Below are positions 30,113 to 38,850 of a stretch of 64,000 nucleotides of DNA, piece after piece (position 1 is the stretch's first letter; each line of letters begins with the position of its first letter). Made by a program: the position numbers and the translations under genes. The notes beneath the pieces are model-generated. The model was not told the origin of the DNA. It did no database searches and worked only from the letters and a program-made list of their open reading frames with translations. The stretch is from Archangium violaceum Cb vi76. Its GTDB lineage: Bacteria; Myxococcota; Myxococcia; Myxococcales; Myxococcaceae. The DNA lies in assembly GCF_000733295.1 (NCBI RefSeq), contig NZ_JPMI01000247.1, forward strand, positions 1 to 64,000, given 5' to 3'.

Positions 30113-31063
30113 TCAGCTGGCGCGCACGTAGTCGCGCTTGATGAGCTGCAACACCGCCTCGGCCGCCTGCACGTCGTCCTGCTCCGAGTGGTCCAGCACC
30201 CCACCCAACGAGCCGTAGTTGTGCACCTGCTGCAGCACGTCCAGCAGCTCCGGCGTCAGCTCGCGCAGCTTCGCCGTCATCGGCATCGCCAGCGACAGCT
30301 GCGTGGCCATCGACGGCAGATCCTTCTGGATGCGCTTGTACTCGTCCAGCTGCCTCAGCGCGTCCATCAGGAGCGCCTCGGTGGACGAGTCCAGCTCCAC
30401 CATGAACTCCTGGGGGTCGGCCGGCTGCAGCTCGAAGTCACCCTGCTCCCAGGTGATGATGCGGTTGAAGCTCTTCTGAGGACCCAGGTTGTGGTTCTCG
30501 TCGATGACCGCGTAGTACACGCGGCCCTGGCGCAGGTAGATCTTCGCCTCGTGGTCGTTGGTGACCACCAGCACGCCGTTCTTCTTGGACGTGTGGAAGA
30601 GCTGCAGCAGGTCCGGCAGCGGAATCTCCTCGATCTTCCCCGTCATGGACGAGGCCTTCGTCGAGGTCCGCGCCGCCTGCACCGCCACCTCTTCCAGGCG
30701 CTGCTTGGCCACCGCCTCGTCGACCTCGCCCGCCCCCACGCCCTGCAGGATGAGCTTCAGGATGGAGGTGCCGATGAGGATGCGGTCCCCCTCCTTGAGC
30801 GTCGCCTGCTTGACCTTCTCGCCGTTGACGAACGTGCCGTTCGTCGAGCCGAGGTCCTCGATGGAGATCTGCCCGGTCCCGTTGACCATGATGCGCGCGT
30901 GCTTGCGCGACACCATGTCCTCGACGAGCACCATGTCCAGCTCGCTCGAACGGCCGATGACGATCTGCTTCTCCGCCTTCAGCGGGAACTCACCGCCCTG
31001 GTACTTGCCGGAGATGAACTTGAGCGCGTACGTCTTCGCCGGCGATCCGCTCGGAGTGCTCAC
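30113..31063 (-). CDS. FHA domain protein with DUF4388 (PATAN-like) region
   Basis: 316 aa. An FHA domain occupies about residues 15-110 (IVIGRSSELDMVL, MVSRKHARI, LGSTNGTFVNGEKV), so it should bind phosphothreonine peptides. Residues about 140-250 match DUF4388: SMTGKIEEIPLPDLLQLFHTSKKNG, EAKIYLRQGRVYYA and FELQP. The helical C-terminus is unassigned. FHA-DUF4388 proteins are common in myxobacteria and presumably link Ser/Thr kinase signalling to a protein partner; the target is unknown. It is 11 nt upstream of the selD start, suggesting co-transcription, though a functional link to selenium metabolism is not evident. Confidence 0.88.
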   Translation of the reverse strand: MSTPSGSPAKTYALKFISGKYQGGEFPLKAEKQIVIGRSSELDMVLVEDMVSRKHARIMVNGTGQISIEDLGSTNGTFVNGEKVKQATLKEGDRILIGTSILKLILQGVGAGEVDEAVAKQRLEEVAVQAARTSTKASSMTGKIEEIPLPDLLQLFHTSKKNGVLVVTNDHEAKIYLRQGRVYYAVIDENHNLGPQKSFNRIITWEQGDFELQPADPQEFMVELDSSTEALLMDALRQLDEYKRIQKDLPSMATQLSLAMPMTAKLRELTPELLDVLQQVHNYGSLGGVLDHSEQDDVQAAEAVLQLIKRDYVRAS

Positions 31064-31164
31064 GGTGCTACGACCTCGATGATGAGTGTGGCCATGGCCT
31101 TCAGCCTCCCTCCCACTGCCCTGTCCGTCCCACCCGGCTGAGCCCTGCTGCGATGGCGCCTAGC

Positions 31165-31878
31165 CTACATGAGACTGGACGAAAACAAGAATTCCTCTTC
31201 GTGACGAATGAGCGAGAACCGGCGCTGGCCCCTCTCGTCCACGGGCCGGGAAGGCAGTTGTCCCTCCAAGCGCCAGGCCTCGGTGGCCACCGCGTCGTCC
31301 CGCTCCAGCCGCAGCAGCCACGTCTCCGCCCGGTAGCGGCGCCGCTGGAGCCCCAGCACCCGCTCCAGCTCCGCCTCCCCTCCCCCCGTGGCCGACTCCA
31401 GTCCCGGCGCGAGCAGGGCCTTGAGGGCCTCGCGGTCTCCCGCCTCCAGCGCCCGGCGCCGGGACTCCAGCACCCGGACCACCGCCGCCAGCCGGGGCGC
31501 GGCCAGGCGCTCCGGCACCCACTCCCCTTCGCGGCGGACGAAGGGCACCCGCTCCACACCCAGGGAGCTGATGGCCGTGCGGCCCAGCAGGCCGTCGAAG
31601 TCCAGGGTCGCCCAGGCCACGGCCCGCTCTCCTCCGGGCTCCACGTTGACGGTGATGCGCGCGAAGTAGTGCTTCTGGGACCGGAGAGGCTCCTCCACTC
31701 CGGGCAGGGTCAGCGACAGCCCGTCCCGCTCGGTGCTCTTCAGGGCGGTGATGATCTCCGCCTCGGGCCCGGCGGCCACGCCCAGGAGCCGGGGCACAAG
31801 GAGCACCGCCACGGCCGCGACGGCCAGCACGGTGATGACCACCCCACCCAGTCGGCTCCAGTCCTCGGCGCTCCTCAT
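31165..31878 (-). CDS. Membrane-anchored protein of unknown function
   Basis: 237 aa. One N-terminal membrane segment (VVITVLAVAAVAVLLVPRLL, about 13-33) with few basic residues before it, then a soluble, Arg/Glu-rich periplasmic domain. The central part (LSLTLPGVEEPLRSQKHYFARITVNVEPGGERAVAWATLD split over two strands) suggests a beta-rich fold, then helices rich in Arg and Glu. No family recognised. It starts 10 nt after bamD ends, so it is in the recX-bamD operon and may work in envelope biogenesis; this is guilt by association only. Confidence 0.75.
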   Translation of the reverse strand: MRSAEDWSRLGGVVITVLAVAAVAVLLVPRLLGVAAGPEAEIITALKSTERDGLSLTLPGVEEPLRSQKHYFARITVNVEPGGERAVAWATLDFDGLLGRTAISSLGVERVPFVRREGEWVPERLAAPRLAAVVRVLESRRRALEAGDREALKALLAPGLESATGGGEAELERVLGLQRRRYRAETWLLRLERDDAVATEAWRLEGQLPSRPVDERGQRRFSLIRHEEEFLFSSSLM

Positions 31879-31888
31879 GAGCCCATCC

Positions 31889-32668
31889 TCACGAGCCCAT
31901 CATCCTCCGCGCCCGCTCGGCGGCGGGCGTCCCGGGAAGGCGCTCGATGATCCGCTGCAGCGTCTGCTTCGCCTGCTCGGCGTCGTTGAGCTTCACATAG
32001 GCCTCATGCAGATCGAAGAGGGCCTTCTCCTCGACGGAGGTGCCCGGGTAGTTCTTCAACAGCCCCTCCAGCCGCTGCACCACGGCCTTCCAGCGCTCGC
32101 GCCTGGCGTAGAAGGAAGCCACGTACAGCTCGTGCTCGGCCAGCCGCCGGCGCGTGTCCTCGATGTTCTTCTTCGCCTCGGCGACGTACTGCGAGTTGGG
32201 GTACTGGCGCACGAAGTCGTTCAGGGAGACCAGCGCCGCCCGGATCTCCGTCTGATCCTTCTCCGTCGACGGAGGCAGGATGAAGAAGTCCGAGGGGATG
32301 TCCGCGTAGTGCGAGAGGGCCGAGCGGTATGCGGCGTAGTCCACCTTGGGGTGCGTGGGGTGGAGCTTGATGAAGGACTGGTACTTCTCGCGCGCCTCCG
32401 GGTACGTCTCCTGGGCGTAGGCGAGGTCCGCCAGCTTCAGCTCGGCCTCGTTGGCCACCTCGAGGTAGGGGTACTTGGTCCGGACGTGCTCGTAATACCG
32501 CTCGGCCTGGAGGAAGTCCTTCCGCTCCACGGCCTCGTCGCCCAATTGGAGGTTGGCGGCGGCATCCGAGGCGAAGTCCGGATCCCCGGACTGGCCGGAG
32601 GAGAGGGCCGCGCAGCCGGCGGCGGTACACAGGAAGGCAGTCAGGCAGGCAGCTCGAAGGAGACGCAT
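31889..32668 (-). CDS. bamD: Outer membrane assembly lipoprotein BamD (YfiO)
   Basis: 259 aa. Lipoprotein signal MRLLRAACLTAFLCTAAGC. The mature part is made of about five TPR-like repeats: LGDEAVERKDFLQAERYYEHV…YPYLEVANEAELKLADLAY, AREKYQSFIKLHPTHPKVDYAAYRSAL, LNDFVRQYPNSQYV and so on, the normal BamD pattern and length. BamD is the essential partner of BamA for inserting beta-barrel proteins. It follows recX by 15 nt. Confidence 0.93.
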   Translation of the reverse strand: MRLLRAACLTAFLCTAAGCAALSSGQSGDPDFASDAAANLQLGDEAVERKDFLQAERYYEHVRTKYPYLEVANEAELKLADLAYAQETYPEAREKYQSFIKLHPTHPKVDYAAYRSALSHYADIPSDFFILPPSTEKDQTEIRAALVSLNDFVRQYPNSQYVAEAKKNIEDTRRRLAEHELYVASFYARRERWKAVVQRLEGLLKNYPGTSVEEKALFDLHEAYVKLNDAEQAKQTLQRIIERLPGTPAAERARRMMGS

Positions 32669-32683
32669 GGGTAGGGAAGCAAG

Positions 32684-33181
32684 CTAATCGTCCGGACCCG
32701 AAGGTTCCAGCGCCGCGTCACCGAGTACCCGCTGGATGACGTCCTCGGAGAAACCCCGGCTGAATAGGAGACGGCCGGCCCGGGCATGCTCCTTGGGTCC
32801 CAGCTTCCGGCCGGACAGGCCCCGCTGCGCCAGCACCTGGCGCGCCGTGGCCTCCGCGTCGAACTCCACCGAGCCACGGGCCTCGGCCACCGCCTCGCTC
32901 GCCGCCTCGCGGCTCAGCCCGTGGGCCTGGAGCCGCTGCTCCACGGCCTGGGGGCCATATTTCCCCCGCTGGAGCAGCACCGCCGCCCGGTCCCGGGCGA
33001 AGCGCTCGTCATCCAGGTAGCCCCACCCCGCCACCTGCTCCAACGCCGCTTCGCGCACCGGCTCGGAGAAGCCCTTGCGCTCGAGCGCCGTCAGCAATTC
33101 GTGCCGGCTGCGGGCCCGCACGGCCAACAGTCGCAGGCACGCGTCCGTCGCACGTTTGACGTCCTCGGGGGTGAAGTCCAT
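32684..33181 (-). CDS. recX: Regulatory protein RecX
   Basis: 165 aa from 33181 (MDFTPEDVKRATDACLRLLA). Three-helix repeats typical of RecX: RARSRHELLTALERKGF, GWGYLDDERFARDRA, KYGPQAVEQRLQAHGLS and LLFSRGFSEDVIQRVLG. RecX modulates RecA filaments. recA itself is not adjacent. It is the first gene of a long minus-strand series and is divergent from the gene at 33216 across only 34 nt. Confidence 0.92.
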   Translation of the reverse strand: MDFTPEDVKRATDACLRLLAVRARSRHELLTALERKGFSEPVREAALEQVAGWGYLDDERFARDRAAVLLQRGKYGPQAVEQRLQAHGLSREAASEAVAEARGSVEFDAEATARQVLAQRGLSGRKLGPKEHARAGRLLFSRGFSEDVIQRVLGDAALEPSGPDD

Positions 33182-33215
33182 CGCCTGCTCTCTAGCATGT
33201 GGTAACAGGCGCGGC

Positions 33216-33956
33216 ATGCACCCCCTCATCACCCGCTACCTCAGCCCCGAAGCCGCCCGCGAGACGCTCGAGAAGGAGAAGAACGGAGAGCCTCTCGGGC
33301 CCGAGGAGCGGCTCTTCGCCCAGATCGCCGCCGCCCACCCCGACAAGCGCAACGAGTTGATGGGCGGCAAGGGCAAGCGCCACCTGTCCTCGGACGCCGA
33401 GGCGGCCGTCGTCTTCCTGGCCGCCTACGCCGCCACACGCGCCATCGCCGAGGACCCCGCGCTCAAGGACGCCACCCAGAAGGCCCGGGAGTCCCTCAAG
33501 TCCGAGGGCGCCACCGACGACGAGACGGATGCCTTCATCGCCGCCATCCTCCTGGAGGAGGCCTTCGGCTACGAGGAGGAGGTGGAGACGTTCGACAGCT
33601 CGTTCGTCCAGGAGGCGCTCGGCGAGGTGCCCTCCCTGGCCGCCCTCACCCGAGAGCAGGTGGATGCCCTCATCCTCGGCTTCGAGAAGGGGGCGAAGGA
33701 CGAGGCGGAGCGCAACGTGCGCGCGCACATCTCGCGGGCCCTGGTGAACATCGCCTGGGGCGAGGGCCCCACCCCCATCAACCCCGAGCACATGGAGGCG
33801 CTCTACGAGACCGAGATCGCCGCCAAGCCCGAGGCCGAGATGGAGGCCGGGCTGCGCGCCACCGTGGACTTCCTCCAGTTGCTGGCGAAGGAGGGGCTCA
33901 TCGGCACCCAGCGGCTCACCCGGCTGCGGGCGCAGCTCGGGGACGAGGAGGCGTGA
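33216..33956 (+). CDS. Hypothetical cytoplasmic protein
   Basis: 246 aa. The ATG at 33216 (MHPLITRYLSPEAARETLEKE) has AGGCG 7 nt upstream; the frame is open further upstream but that would overlap recX. Soluble, acidic, mostly helical, Ala/Glu-rich. A segment DAEAAVVFLAAYAATRAIAEDPA is moderately hydrophobic but not a clear membrane helix. No known family recognised. Codon use is normal for this genome. It is followed by a REP-like repeat pair. Confidence 0.8.
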   Translation: MHPLITRYLSPEAARETLEKEKNGEPLGPEERLFAQIAAAHPDKRNELMGGKGKRHLSSDAEAAVVFLAAYAATRAIAEDPALKDATQKARESLKSEGATDDETDAFIAAILLEEAFGYEEEVETFDSSFVQEALGEVPSLAALTREQVDALILGFEKGAKDEAERNVRAHISRALVNIAWGEGPTPINPEHMEALYETEIAAKPEAEMEAGLRATVDFLQLLAKEGLIGTQRLTRLRAQLGDEEA

Positions 33957-33966
33957 CCCGGGTTCA

Positions 33967-34001
33967 GCCCTCTCCCTCTGGGAGAGGGACGGGGTGAGGG
34001 T
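33967..34001 (-). repeat. REP-like palindromic repeat, copy 5
   Basis: Reverse copy (GCCCTCTCCCTCTGGGAGAG then GGACGGGGTGAGGGT). It begins 11 nt after the stop of the preceding gene and pairs head-to-head with copy 6 across 47 bp. Confidence 0.8.
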
Positions 34002-34048
34002 CTACGGCGATACGCTGTGTAACTCGAACGCCCAGGTGGGAAGGCAAC

Positions 34049-34085
34049 AACCCTCACCCTAGCCCTCTCCCAAAAGGGAGAGGGG
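34049..34085 (+). repeat. REP-like palindromic repeat, copy 6
   Basis: Forward copy (AACCCTCACCC then TAGCCCTCTCCC then AAAAGGGAGAGGGGA). It lies between two convergent genes and 36 nt from the pilT stop, in a position to serve both transcript ends. Confidence 0.8.
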
Positions 34086-34121
34086 ACGTCACGCGAGACC
34101 CACGCGGATTCACCGCGAGCC

Positions 34122-35498
34122 CTAGAACCGCTCGATCTGGAAGTCGTCGTCGGCGGCGGGCGCCTTCGGAGCCGCGGGAGCCGGAGCCGCGGGACGGGCC
34201 GCTCCCACGGCCGGTACCCCAGGCCGGGACGCGGCGGCGGGAACAGCGGGCACACCCGGACGAGGCACGGAGGCTGCCGCCGGACGGGGCGCGGCCATCC
34301 CGGGAGCCGCCACACGCGGGGCCGGCGTCATGGCGGGCGCGGGTTGCTGGTTCTGCCCGAAGCTGGCCGAGCCCGGCACCGGCTTGGAGGCACCCCCGTC
34401 GAAGTTGTCCCACTTCGAGTCCGAGGTGGCGCTGATGCCGGAGAAGCGCAGCGCGAAGTCGTCCGGATTCGTGGCCTGCCGATGGGCCTCCTCGTAGGTG
34501 ACGAGCCCCTGCTTCACCAGCGACATCAGCGACTGGTCGAAGGTCTGCATCCCATACGTGTCGAAGCCCTGCGAGATGGCATCCGGAATCTCCTTCGTCC
34601 GGTCCTTGTCCTCGATGAGCTCCTTCACGCGGGCGGTGCAGCGCAGCACCTCCACCGCGGCCACGCGGCCCTTGCCGTCCGCGCGCGGAATCAGACGCTG
34701 GCTCACCACCGCCTTGAGCACGCTCGCCAACTGGATGCGCACCTGCTTCTGCTGGTACGGCGGGAAGGCCGAGACGATGCGGTTGATCGTCTCCGTGGCG
34801 TCCAGCGTGTGCAGCGTGGACATCACCAGGTGGCCCGTCTCCGCCGCCGCGAGCGCCGTTTCGATCGTCTCGTGGTCTCGCATTTCGCCCACCAGGATGA
34901 CGTCCGGATCCTGCCGCAGCGCGCTCTTGAGCGCCTGGGCGAACGACATCGTGTCCACGCCCACCTCGCGCTGGTTCACGATGGAGCGCTTGTCGCGGAT
35001 GAGGAACTCGATCGGATCCTCGATCGTCATGATGTGGTTCGTCTCGGTGGCGTTGATGTGATCGATCATCGCCGCGAGCGTGGTGGACTTACCCGAGCCC
35101 GTGGTGCCGGTGACGAGGATGAGGCCGCGCTCGTCCAGGCAGATCTTCTCCAGGATGGGCGGGAGCATCAGCTCCTTGATGGCCATCACCTTGGTGGGGA
35201 TGACGCGCATCACCGCGCCGATGGTGCCGCGCTGCTGGAAGACGTTGACGCGGAAGCGGCCGAGTCCGGGGACGCCGTAGGCCAGGTCCACCTCGTTGCT
35301 CTGCTTGAACTTCTCCTTCTGGAACTCGTTCATGATGCCGAAGACCATGCGCGCCACCTCCTCGGGAGGCAGCCGCTTGCCGTCCTTCAGCGGGACCAGC
35401 GAGCCGTCGACACGGAACATGGGCGGCAGGCCCGCCTTGAGGTGGATGTCGGAGGCACCGCCGCGGAGCGCAATCTGGAGGATCTCGTTGAGTTCCAT
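34122..35498 (-). CDS. pilT: Type IV pilus retraction ATPase PilT-like, with long C-terminal tail
   Basis: 458 aa from 35498 (MELNEILQIALRGGASDIHLK); the frame extends upstream without a ribosome-binding site. Residues 1-355 are a complete PilT: Walker A GTTGSGKST (131-139), Asp box MTIEDPIEF, Walker B ILVGEMRD (201-208), His box STLHTLDA (227-234), and AIRAGQ-type region replaced by ATNPDDFALRF. It should power pilus disassembly and twitching motility. The extra approximately 90 residues are Ala/Pro-rich and end in the acidic-aromatic DDDFQIERF, absent from ordinary PilT of about 345 aa. Myxobacteria have several PilT paralogues, so this may not be the main retraction motor. Confidence 0.92.
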   Translation of the reverse strand: MELNEILQIALRGGASDIHLKAGLPPMFRVDGSLVPLKDGKRLPPEEVARMVFGIMNEFQKEKFKQSNEVDLAYGVPGLGRFRVNVFQQRGTIGAVMRVIPTKVMAIKELMLPPILEKICLDERGLILVTGTTGSGKSTTLAAMIDHINATETNHIMTIEDPIEFLIRDKRSIVNQREVGVDTMSFAQALKSALRQDPDVILVGEMRDHETIETALAAAETGHLVMSTLHTLDATETINRIVSAFPPYQQKQVRIQLASVLKAVVSQRLIPRADGKGRVAAVEVLRCTARVKELIEDKDRTKEIPDAISQGFDTYGMQTFDQSLMSLVKQGLVTYEEAHRQATNPDDFALRFSGISATSDSKWDNFDGGASKPVPGSASFGQNQQPAPAMTPAPRVAAPGMAAPRPAAASVPRPGVPAVPAAASRPGVPAVGAARPAAPAPAAPKAPAADDDFQIERF

Positions 35499-35584
35499 GG
35501 ATGCGCCGATGGTAGCACGCCCAACGGAACCGACGAGGGGCCCTGGACCACCACGTGCTCGCCTGCCCTGGCCCGCAAAGCACA

Positions 35585-35616
35585 ACGGCGGAGGCTCCCG
35601 AAGGAACCCCCGCCGT
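35585..35616 (-). terminator. Probable terminator after rpsI
   Basis: Perfect 7-bp arms ACGGCGG / CCGCCGT with further partial pairing inside (GCTCC / GGAAC), 34 nt beyond the rpsI stop. The minus-strand tail (TTGTGCTTTG) is only moderately T-rich. Confidence 0.55.
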
Positions 35617-35649
35617 GCGTGTACTCCAGCGATACCGTGTGAGGACGGA

Positions 35650-36051
35650 TTAGCGCTTGGAGAACTGGAACCGGCGACGCGCGCCCGGCTGGCCGTACTT
35701 CTTGCGCTCCACCGCGCGAGCATCACGCGTGAGGAACCCGGCCTTCTTCAGCGCGGGACGGAACTCGGGGTTGTAGTTGCACAGCGCACGGGACAGACCG
35801 TGGCGGATGGCGCCGGCCTGGCCGCTCAGACCGCCGCCGCGCACGTTGACCTCGATGTCGATCTTGCCCTTCTGCTCCAGCACGTCCAGCGGCTGGTTGA
35901 GGATCATCTTCGACGTCTCGCGGCCGAAGTACACGTTGATGTCGCGGCCGTTGATGATCACAACACCGGTGCCCGGGCGGATCCACACGCGCGCGGTGGC
36001 CTCCTTGCGGCGGCCGGTGCCATAGAAACCCTTCTCGGTGGCGGTAGCCAT
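35650..36051 (-). CDS. rpsI: 30S ribosomal protein S9
   Basis: 133 aa. Begins [20 protein letters not shown], with the S9 signature [19 protein letters not shown] and the C-terminal [19 protein letters not shown] that reaches the P-site tRNA. It follows rplM by 51 nt, the universal rplM-rpsI operon. Confidence 0.98.
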   Translation of the reverse strand: MATATEKGFYGTGRRKEATARVWIRPGTGVVIINGRDINVYFGRETSKMILNQPLDVLEQKGKIDIEVNVRGGGLSGQAGAIRHGLSRALCNYNPEFRPALKKAGFLTRDARAVERKKYGQPGARRRFQFSKR

Positions 36052-36102
36052 GTCGTCTCTTCTCTAAATGGGGTGCGGAAAGTGGGGAAGGTAGGACAGC
36101 GC

Positions 36103-36549
36103 TTACGCCTCGACCTCGCGCGTCGCGGGCTTCTGCGCGGCGTGCGGGTGGGTGTCACCGGCGTACACCTTGAGCTTCGTCATCATCTGACGGCCCAGGG
36201 CGTTGCGCGGCAGCATGCGGCGCACGGCGTTGAGGATGATGTCCTCGGGGTGCCGGGCGCGCAGCTTGGCCAGGTTGGTGCTCTTCAGGGCACCCGGGAA
36301 ACCGGCGCGGGGGTGCCGGTAGTACATCTTGTCCTGCTCCTTCGTACCCGTCACCTTCACCTTGTCGGCGTTGATGACGATGACGTGGTCACCCGTGTCG
36401 ATGGACGGGGTGTACGTGGGCTTGTGCTTGCCCTTGAGCAGCGTGGCGATCTGGCTCGCCGCGCGGCCCAGCACCTTGCCGTTCACGTCGATGATGTGCC
36501 ACTCGCGCTTGATATCCGCCGGCTTCGCGCTGTAGGTCCTCTGCGACAT
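36103..36549 (-). CDS. rplM: 50S ribosomal protein L13
   Basis: 148 aa from 36549 (MSQRTYSAKPADIKREWHII); the open frame upstream is not conserved in kind. Motifs VLGRAASQIATLLKGKHKPTY, DTGDHVIVINADKVKVTG, YYRHPRAGFPG and AVRRMLPRNALGRQMMTKLKV are typical. First gene of the rplM-rpsI operon. The approximately 140-nt leader upstream must hold the promoter; I see no clear L13 regulatory hairpin. Confidence 0.98.
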   Translation of the reverse strand: MSQRTYSAKPADIKREWHIIDVNGKVLGRAASQIATLLKGKHKPTYTPSIDTGDHVIVINADKVKVTGTKEQDKMYYRHPRAGFPGALKSTNLAKLRARHPEDIILNAVRRMLPRNALGRQMMTKLKVYAGDTHPHAAQKPATREVEA

Positions 36550-36692
36550 TGTTTGAACTCCAAAAGCATGGTTGGCGCCTGAAGCGCCTGTAGCCGTAGC
36601 AACCACGGGTCCGACCCGTAAACTTCCAAGCCGTCCCGGAAAGGCCGACCGTCTTAGAGGGGGGCGGGGGGCAAGTCAAGGTCGCACTGCGT

Positions 36693-38816
36693 TCACCGTA
36701 CCCCACCCGTGGTTCCGGTCGCGGCGGGCCCCCCGGTTGTCGGAGCCCCTACGGCCGGTTTGCTCCCGGGGGCCACTCCCCCACTCGTCCCAGGCGCCTT
36801 GAAGCGCTCCTTCAGGCTGGCGAAGAAGTTCTTCTCCTGATCCGTGGGAGGTCCCTTGCGCGGTGCGTCAAGGTCGAGCACCTCCACCAGCTCCGGGGGG
36901 ATGTCCTCCAGGAAGCGCGAGGGGGTGCGCGGCACCTCCTTGCCCCGCTTCACCCGCGTGACGGAGCGCGTCAGGTAGAGGAGTTCCTTGGCCCGGGTAA
37001 TGCCCACGTAGCAGAGGCGGCGCTCCTCCTCGAGGTTCTGCGCCTCGCCCTGCATGCCCTTGTGGGGCATCAGCTCCTCCTCCATGCCGATGAAGAAGAC
37101 CACCCGGTACTCCAGGCCCTTGGAGGCATGGAGGGTCATCAGGGTGACGGCCTTGTGGCCCCCGGGCACCTCCTCCTCCTCTTCCTGGCGGGTGTCGAGG
37201 CTGAGCCGGTTGAGGTAGGTGAGCAGGCTGGCCTTCGGGCCCTCGCGCTTCTCGAAGGCCTCCAGGGAGTTGATGACCTGGTCGATGGACTTGAGCTTCC
37301 GGTCCGCGCTGGCCTGCGAGGTGATGAGCGACTTCGCGTCGTCCTTGTAGCCGATCTCCTCCAGCAGCTTGCGCGTCACCTCGGCCAGCTTGCCGGTCTC
37401 GTACGACTGCCGGTAGCGCTCCACGAGCTGGAGGAAGTCCTTCACCTTCTCGGCGGCGCCCTTGGGCAGGTCCTCGTAGCCCTCGGCGCGCTCCATGGCG
37501 CCCCAGAGCGTCACGCTGTCCCGCCGGGCGTGCGCCACCAGCCGCTCCATGGTGACGTCGCCAATGCCCCGCGCCGGCACGTTGATGATGCGCAGGAGCG
37601 CCGTCTCGTCCCGCGGGTTGGCGATCAGCTTGAAGTAGGCGATGACGTCCTTCACCTCGCGCCGGTCGAAGAACTCGCTGCCCGACACCACCTCGTAGCG
37701 GATGCCCTTCTCGCGCAGCATCTCCTCGATGGGGTGCGACTGACCGTTGACCCGGTAGAGGACGGCGATCTCATCCGCCGGAATCCCTCCGGCCACCAAC
37801 CGGGAGATCTCCGTGGCCACGTACCGGGCCTCCTCCTCCTCGGTGGGAGCCGATACCACCTTGATGCGCTCGCCGCCCTTGCGCTCGGACCACATCTTCT
37901 TGGCCTTGCGCTCGGGGTTCTTGGCGATCACCGCGTTGGCCGCGTCCAGCACCACCTGCGTGGAGCGGTAGTTCTGCTCCAGCCGCACCTCCTTGGCCTC
38001 GGCGAAGTACTTGTCGAAGCTCAGGATGTTGCGCACCTCGGCGCCGCGCCAGCTGTAGATGCACTGGTCGTCGTCCCCCACCACGCACACGTTGCGCGTC
38101 TCGCCGCTGGCCAGCAGCGTCAACAGATCGATCTGCGCCTGGTTGGTGTCCTGGAACTCGTCCACCAGGAGGTAGCGGAAGCGCTGGGTGTACTTGTGCC
38201 GCAGGTCCTCGTGCTCGCGCAGCAGCCGCGAGGGGAGGATCAGCAGATCATCGAAGTCCACCGAGCCCTGCGCCTTGAGCGCGAGCTGGTAGGCCTCGTA
38301 GACCATGTGGGCGATGAGATCATAGTCGTCTCCCATCCCCTCCCCGAGCGGCTCGGGCGTCTTGCCGGCGTTCTTCGCCTTGGAGATGAGGGTGAGCACC
38401 TTGCGCGGATCGAAGGTGCGGTCGTCGATGCGCCGCTCGCGCATGGCCCGCTTGATGATGGCCGCCTGGTCGCCCTGGTCGGCGATGGTGAACTTCTTGG
38501 GCCAGCCCAGCCGGTAGATGTCCTCCCGGAGCATCTCCGCGCCGAAGGCATGGAAGGTGCACACCAGCACGTTCTGGGCCCGGGGACCCGCCATGTGCAC
38601 CAGCCGCTCCTTCATCTCCGTGGCGGCCTTGTTGGTGAACGTGACGGCCAGGATGTTGCGGGCCAGCAGTCCACCCGGCCGTTTGTCCAGCAGGTGGACG
38701 ATGCGGTGGGTGATGACGCGAGTCTTGCCGCTGCCAGCGCCCGCCAACACCAGGAGGGGGCCCTCGGTGGTGAGCACGGCTTCGCGCTGCGGGGGGTTGA
38801 GCTTCGAGAGGTCCAT
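36693..38816 (-). CDS. UvrD/PcrA/Rep-type superfamily 1A DNA helicase
   Basis: 707 aa. Motifs in order: Q-motif LNPPQREAVLTTEGP, motif I VLAGAGSGKTRVI, Ia VTFTNKAATEMKERL, II LLVDEFQDTN, III GDDDQCIYSWRGA, IV LEQNYRST, V VTLMTLHASKGLEYRVVF, VI EEERRLCYVGITRAKELL. A 3'-5' translocase for nucleotide excision repair, mismatch repair or replication restart. The 35-residue C-terminal tail is Gly/Pro/Thr-rich. Whether it is the UvrD/PcrA or Rep orthologue cannot be settled by eye. Confidence 0.95.
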   Translation of the reverse strand: MDLSKLNPPQREAVLTTEGPLLVLAGAGSGKTRVITHRIVHLLDKRPGGLLARNILAVTFTNKAATEMKERLVHMAGPRAQNVLVCTFHAFGAEMLREDIYRLGWPKKFTIADQGDQAAIIKRAMRERRIDDRTFDPRKVLTLISKAKNAGKTPEPLGEGMGDDYDLIAHMVYEAYQLALKAQGSVDFDDLLILPSRLLREHEDLRHKYTQRFRYLLVDEFQDTNQAQIDLLTLLASGETRNVCVVGDDDQCIYSWRGAEVRNILSFDKYFAEAKEVRLEQNYRSTQVVLDAANAVIAKNPERKAKKMWSERKGGERIKVVSAPTEEEEARYVATEISRLVAGGIPADEIAVLYRVNGQSHPIEEMLREKGIRYEVVSGSEFFDRREVKDVIAYFKLIANPRDETALLRIINVPARGIGDVTMERLVAHARRDSVTLWGAMERAEGYEDLPKGAAEKVKDFLQLVERYRQSYETGKLAEVTRKLLEEIGYKDDAKSLITSQASADRKLKSIDQVINSLEAFEKREGPKASLLTYLNRLSLDTRQEEEEEVPGGHKAVTLMTLHASKGLEYRVVFFIGMEEELMPHKGMQGEAQNLEEERRLCYVGITRAKELLYLTRSVTRVKRGKEVPRTPSRFLEDIPPELVEVLDLDAPRKGPPTDQEKNFFASLKERFKAPGTSGGVAPGSKPAVGAPTTGGPAATGTTGGVR

Positions 38817-38850
38817 TGCGCGCGGCCCGGGGATACCCTTTGATTCCCCT

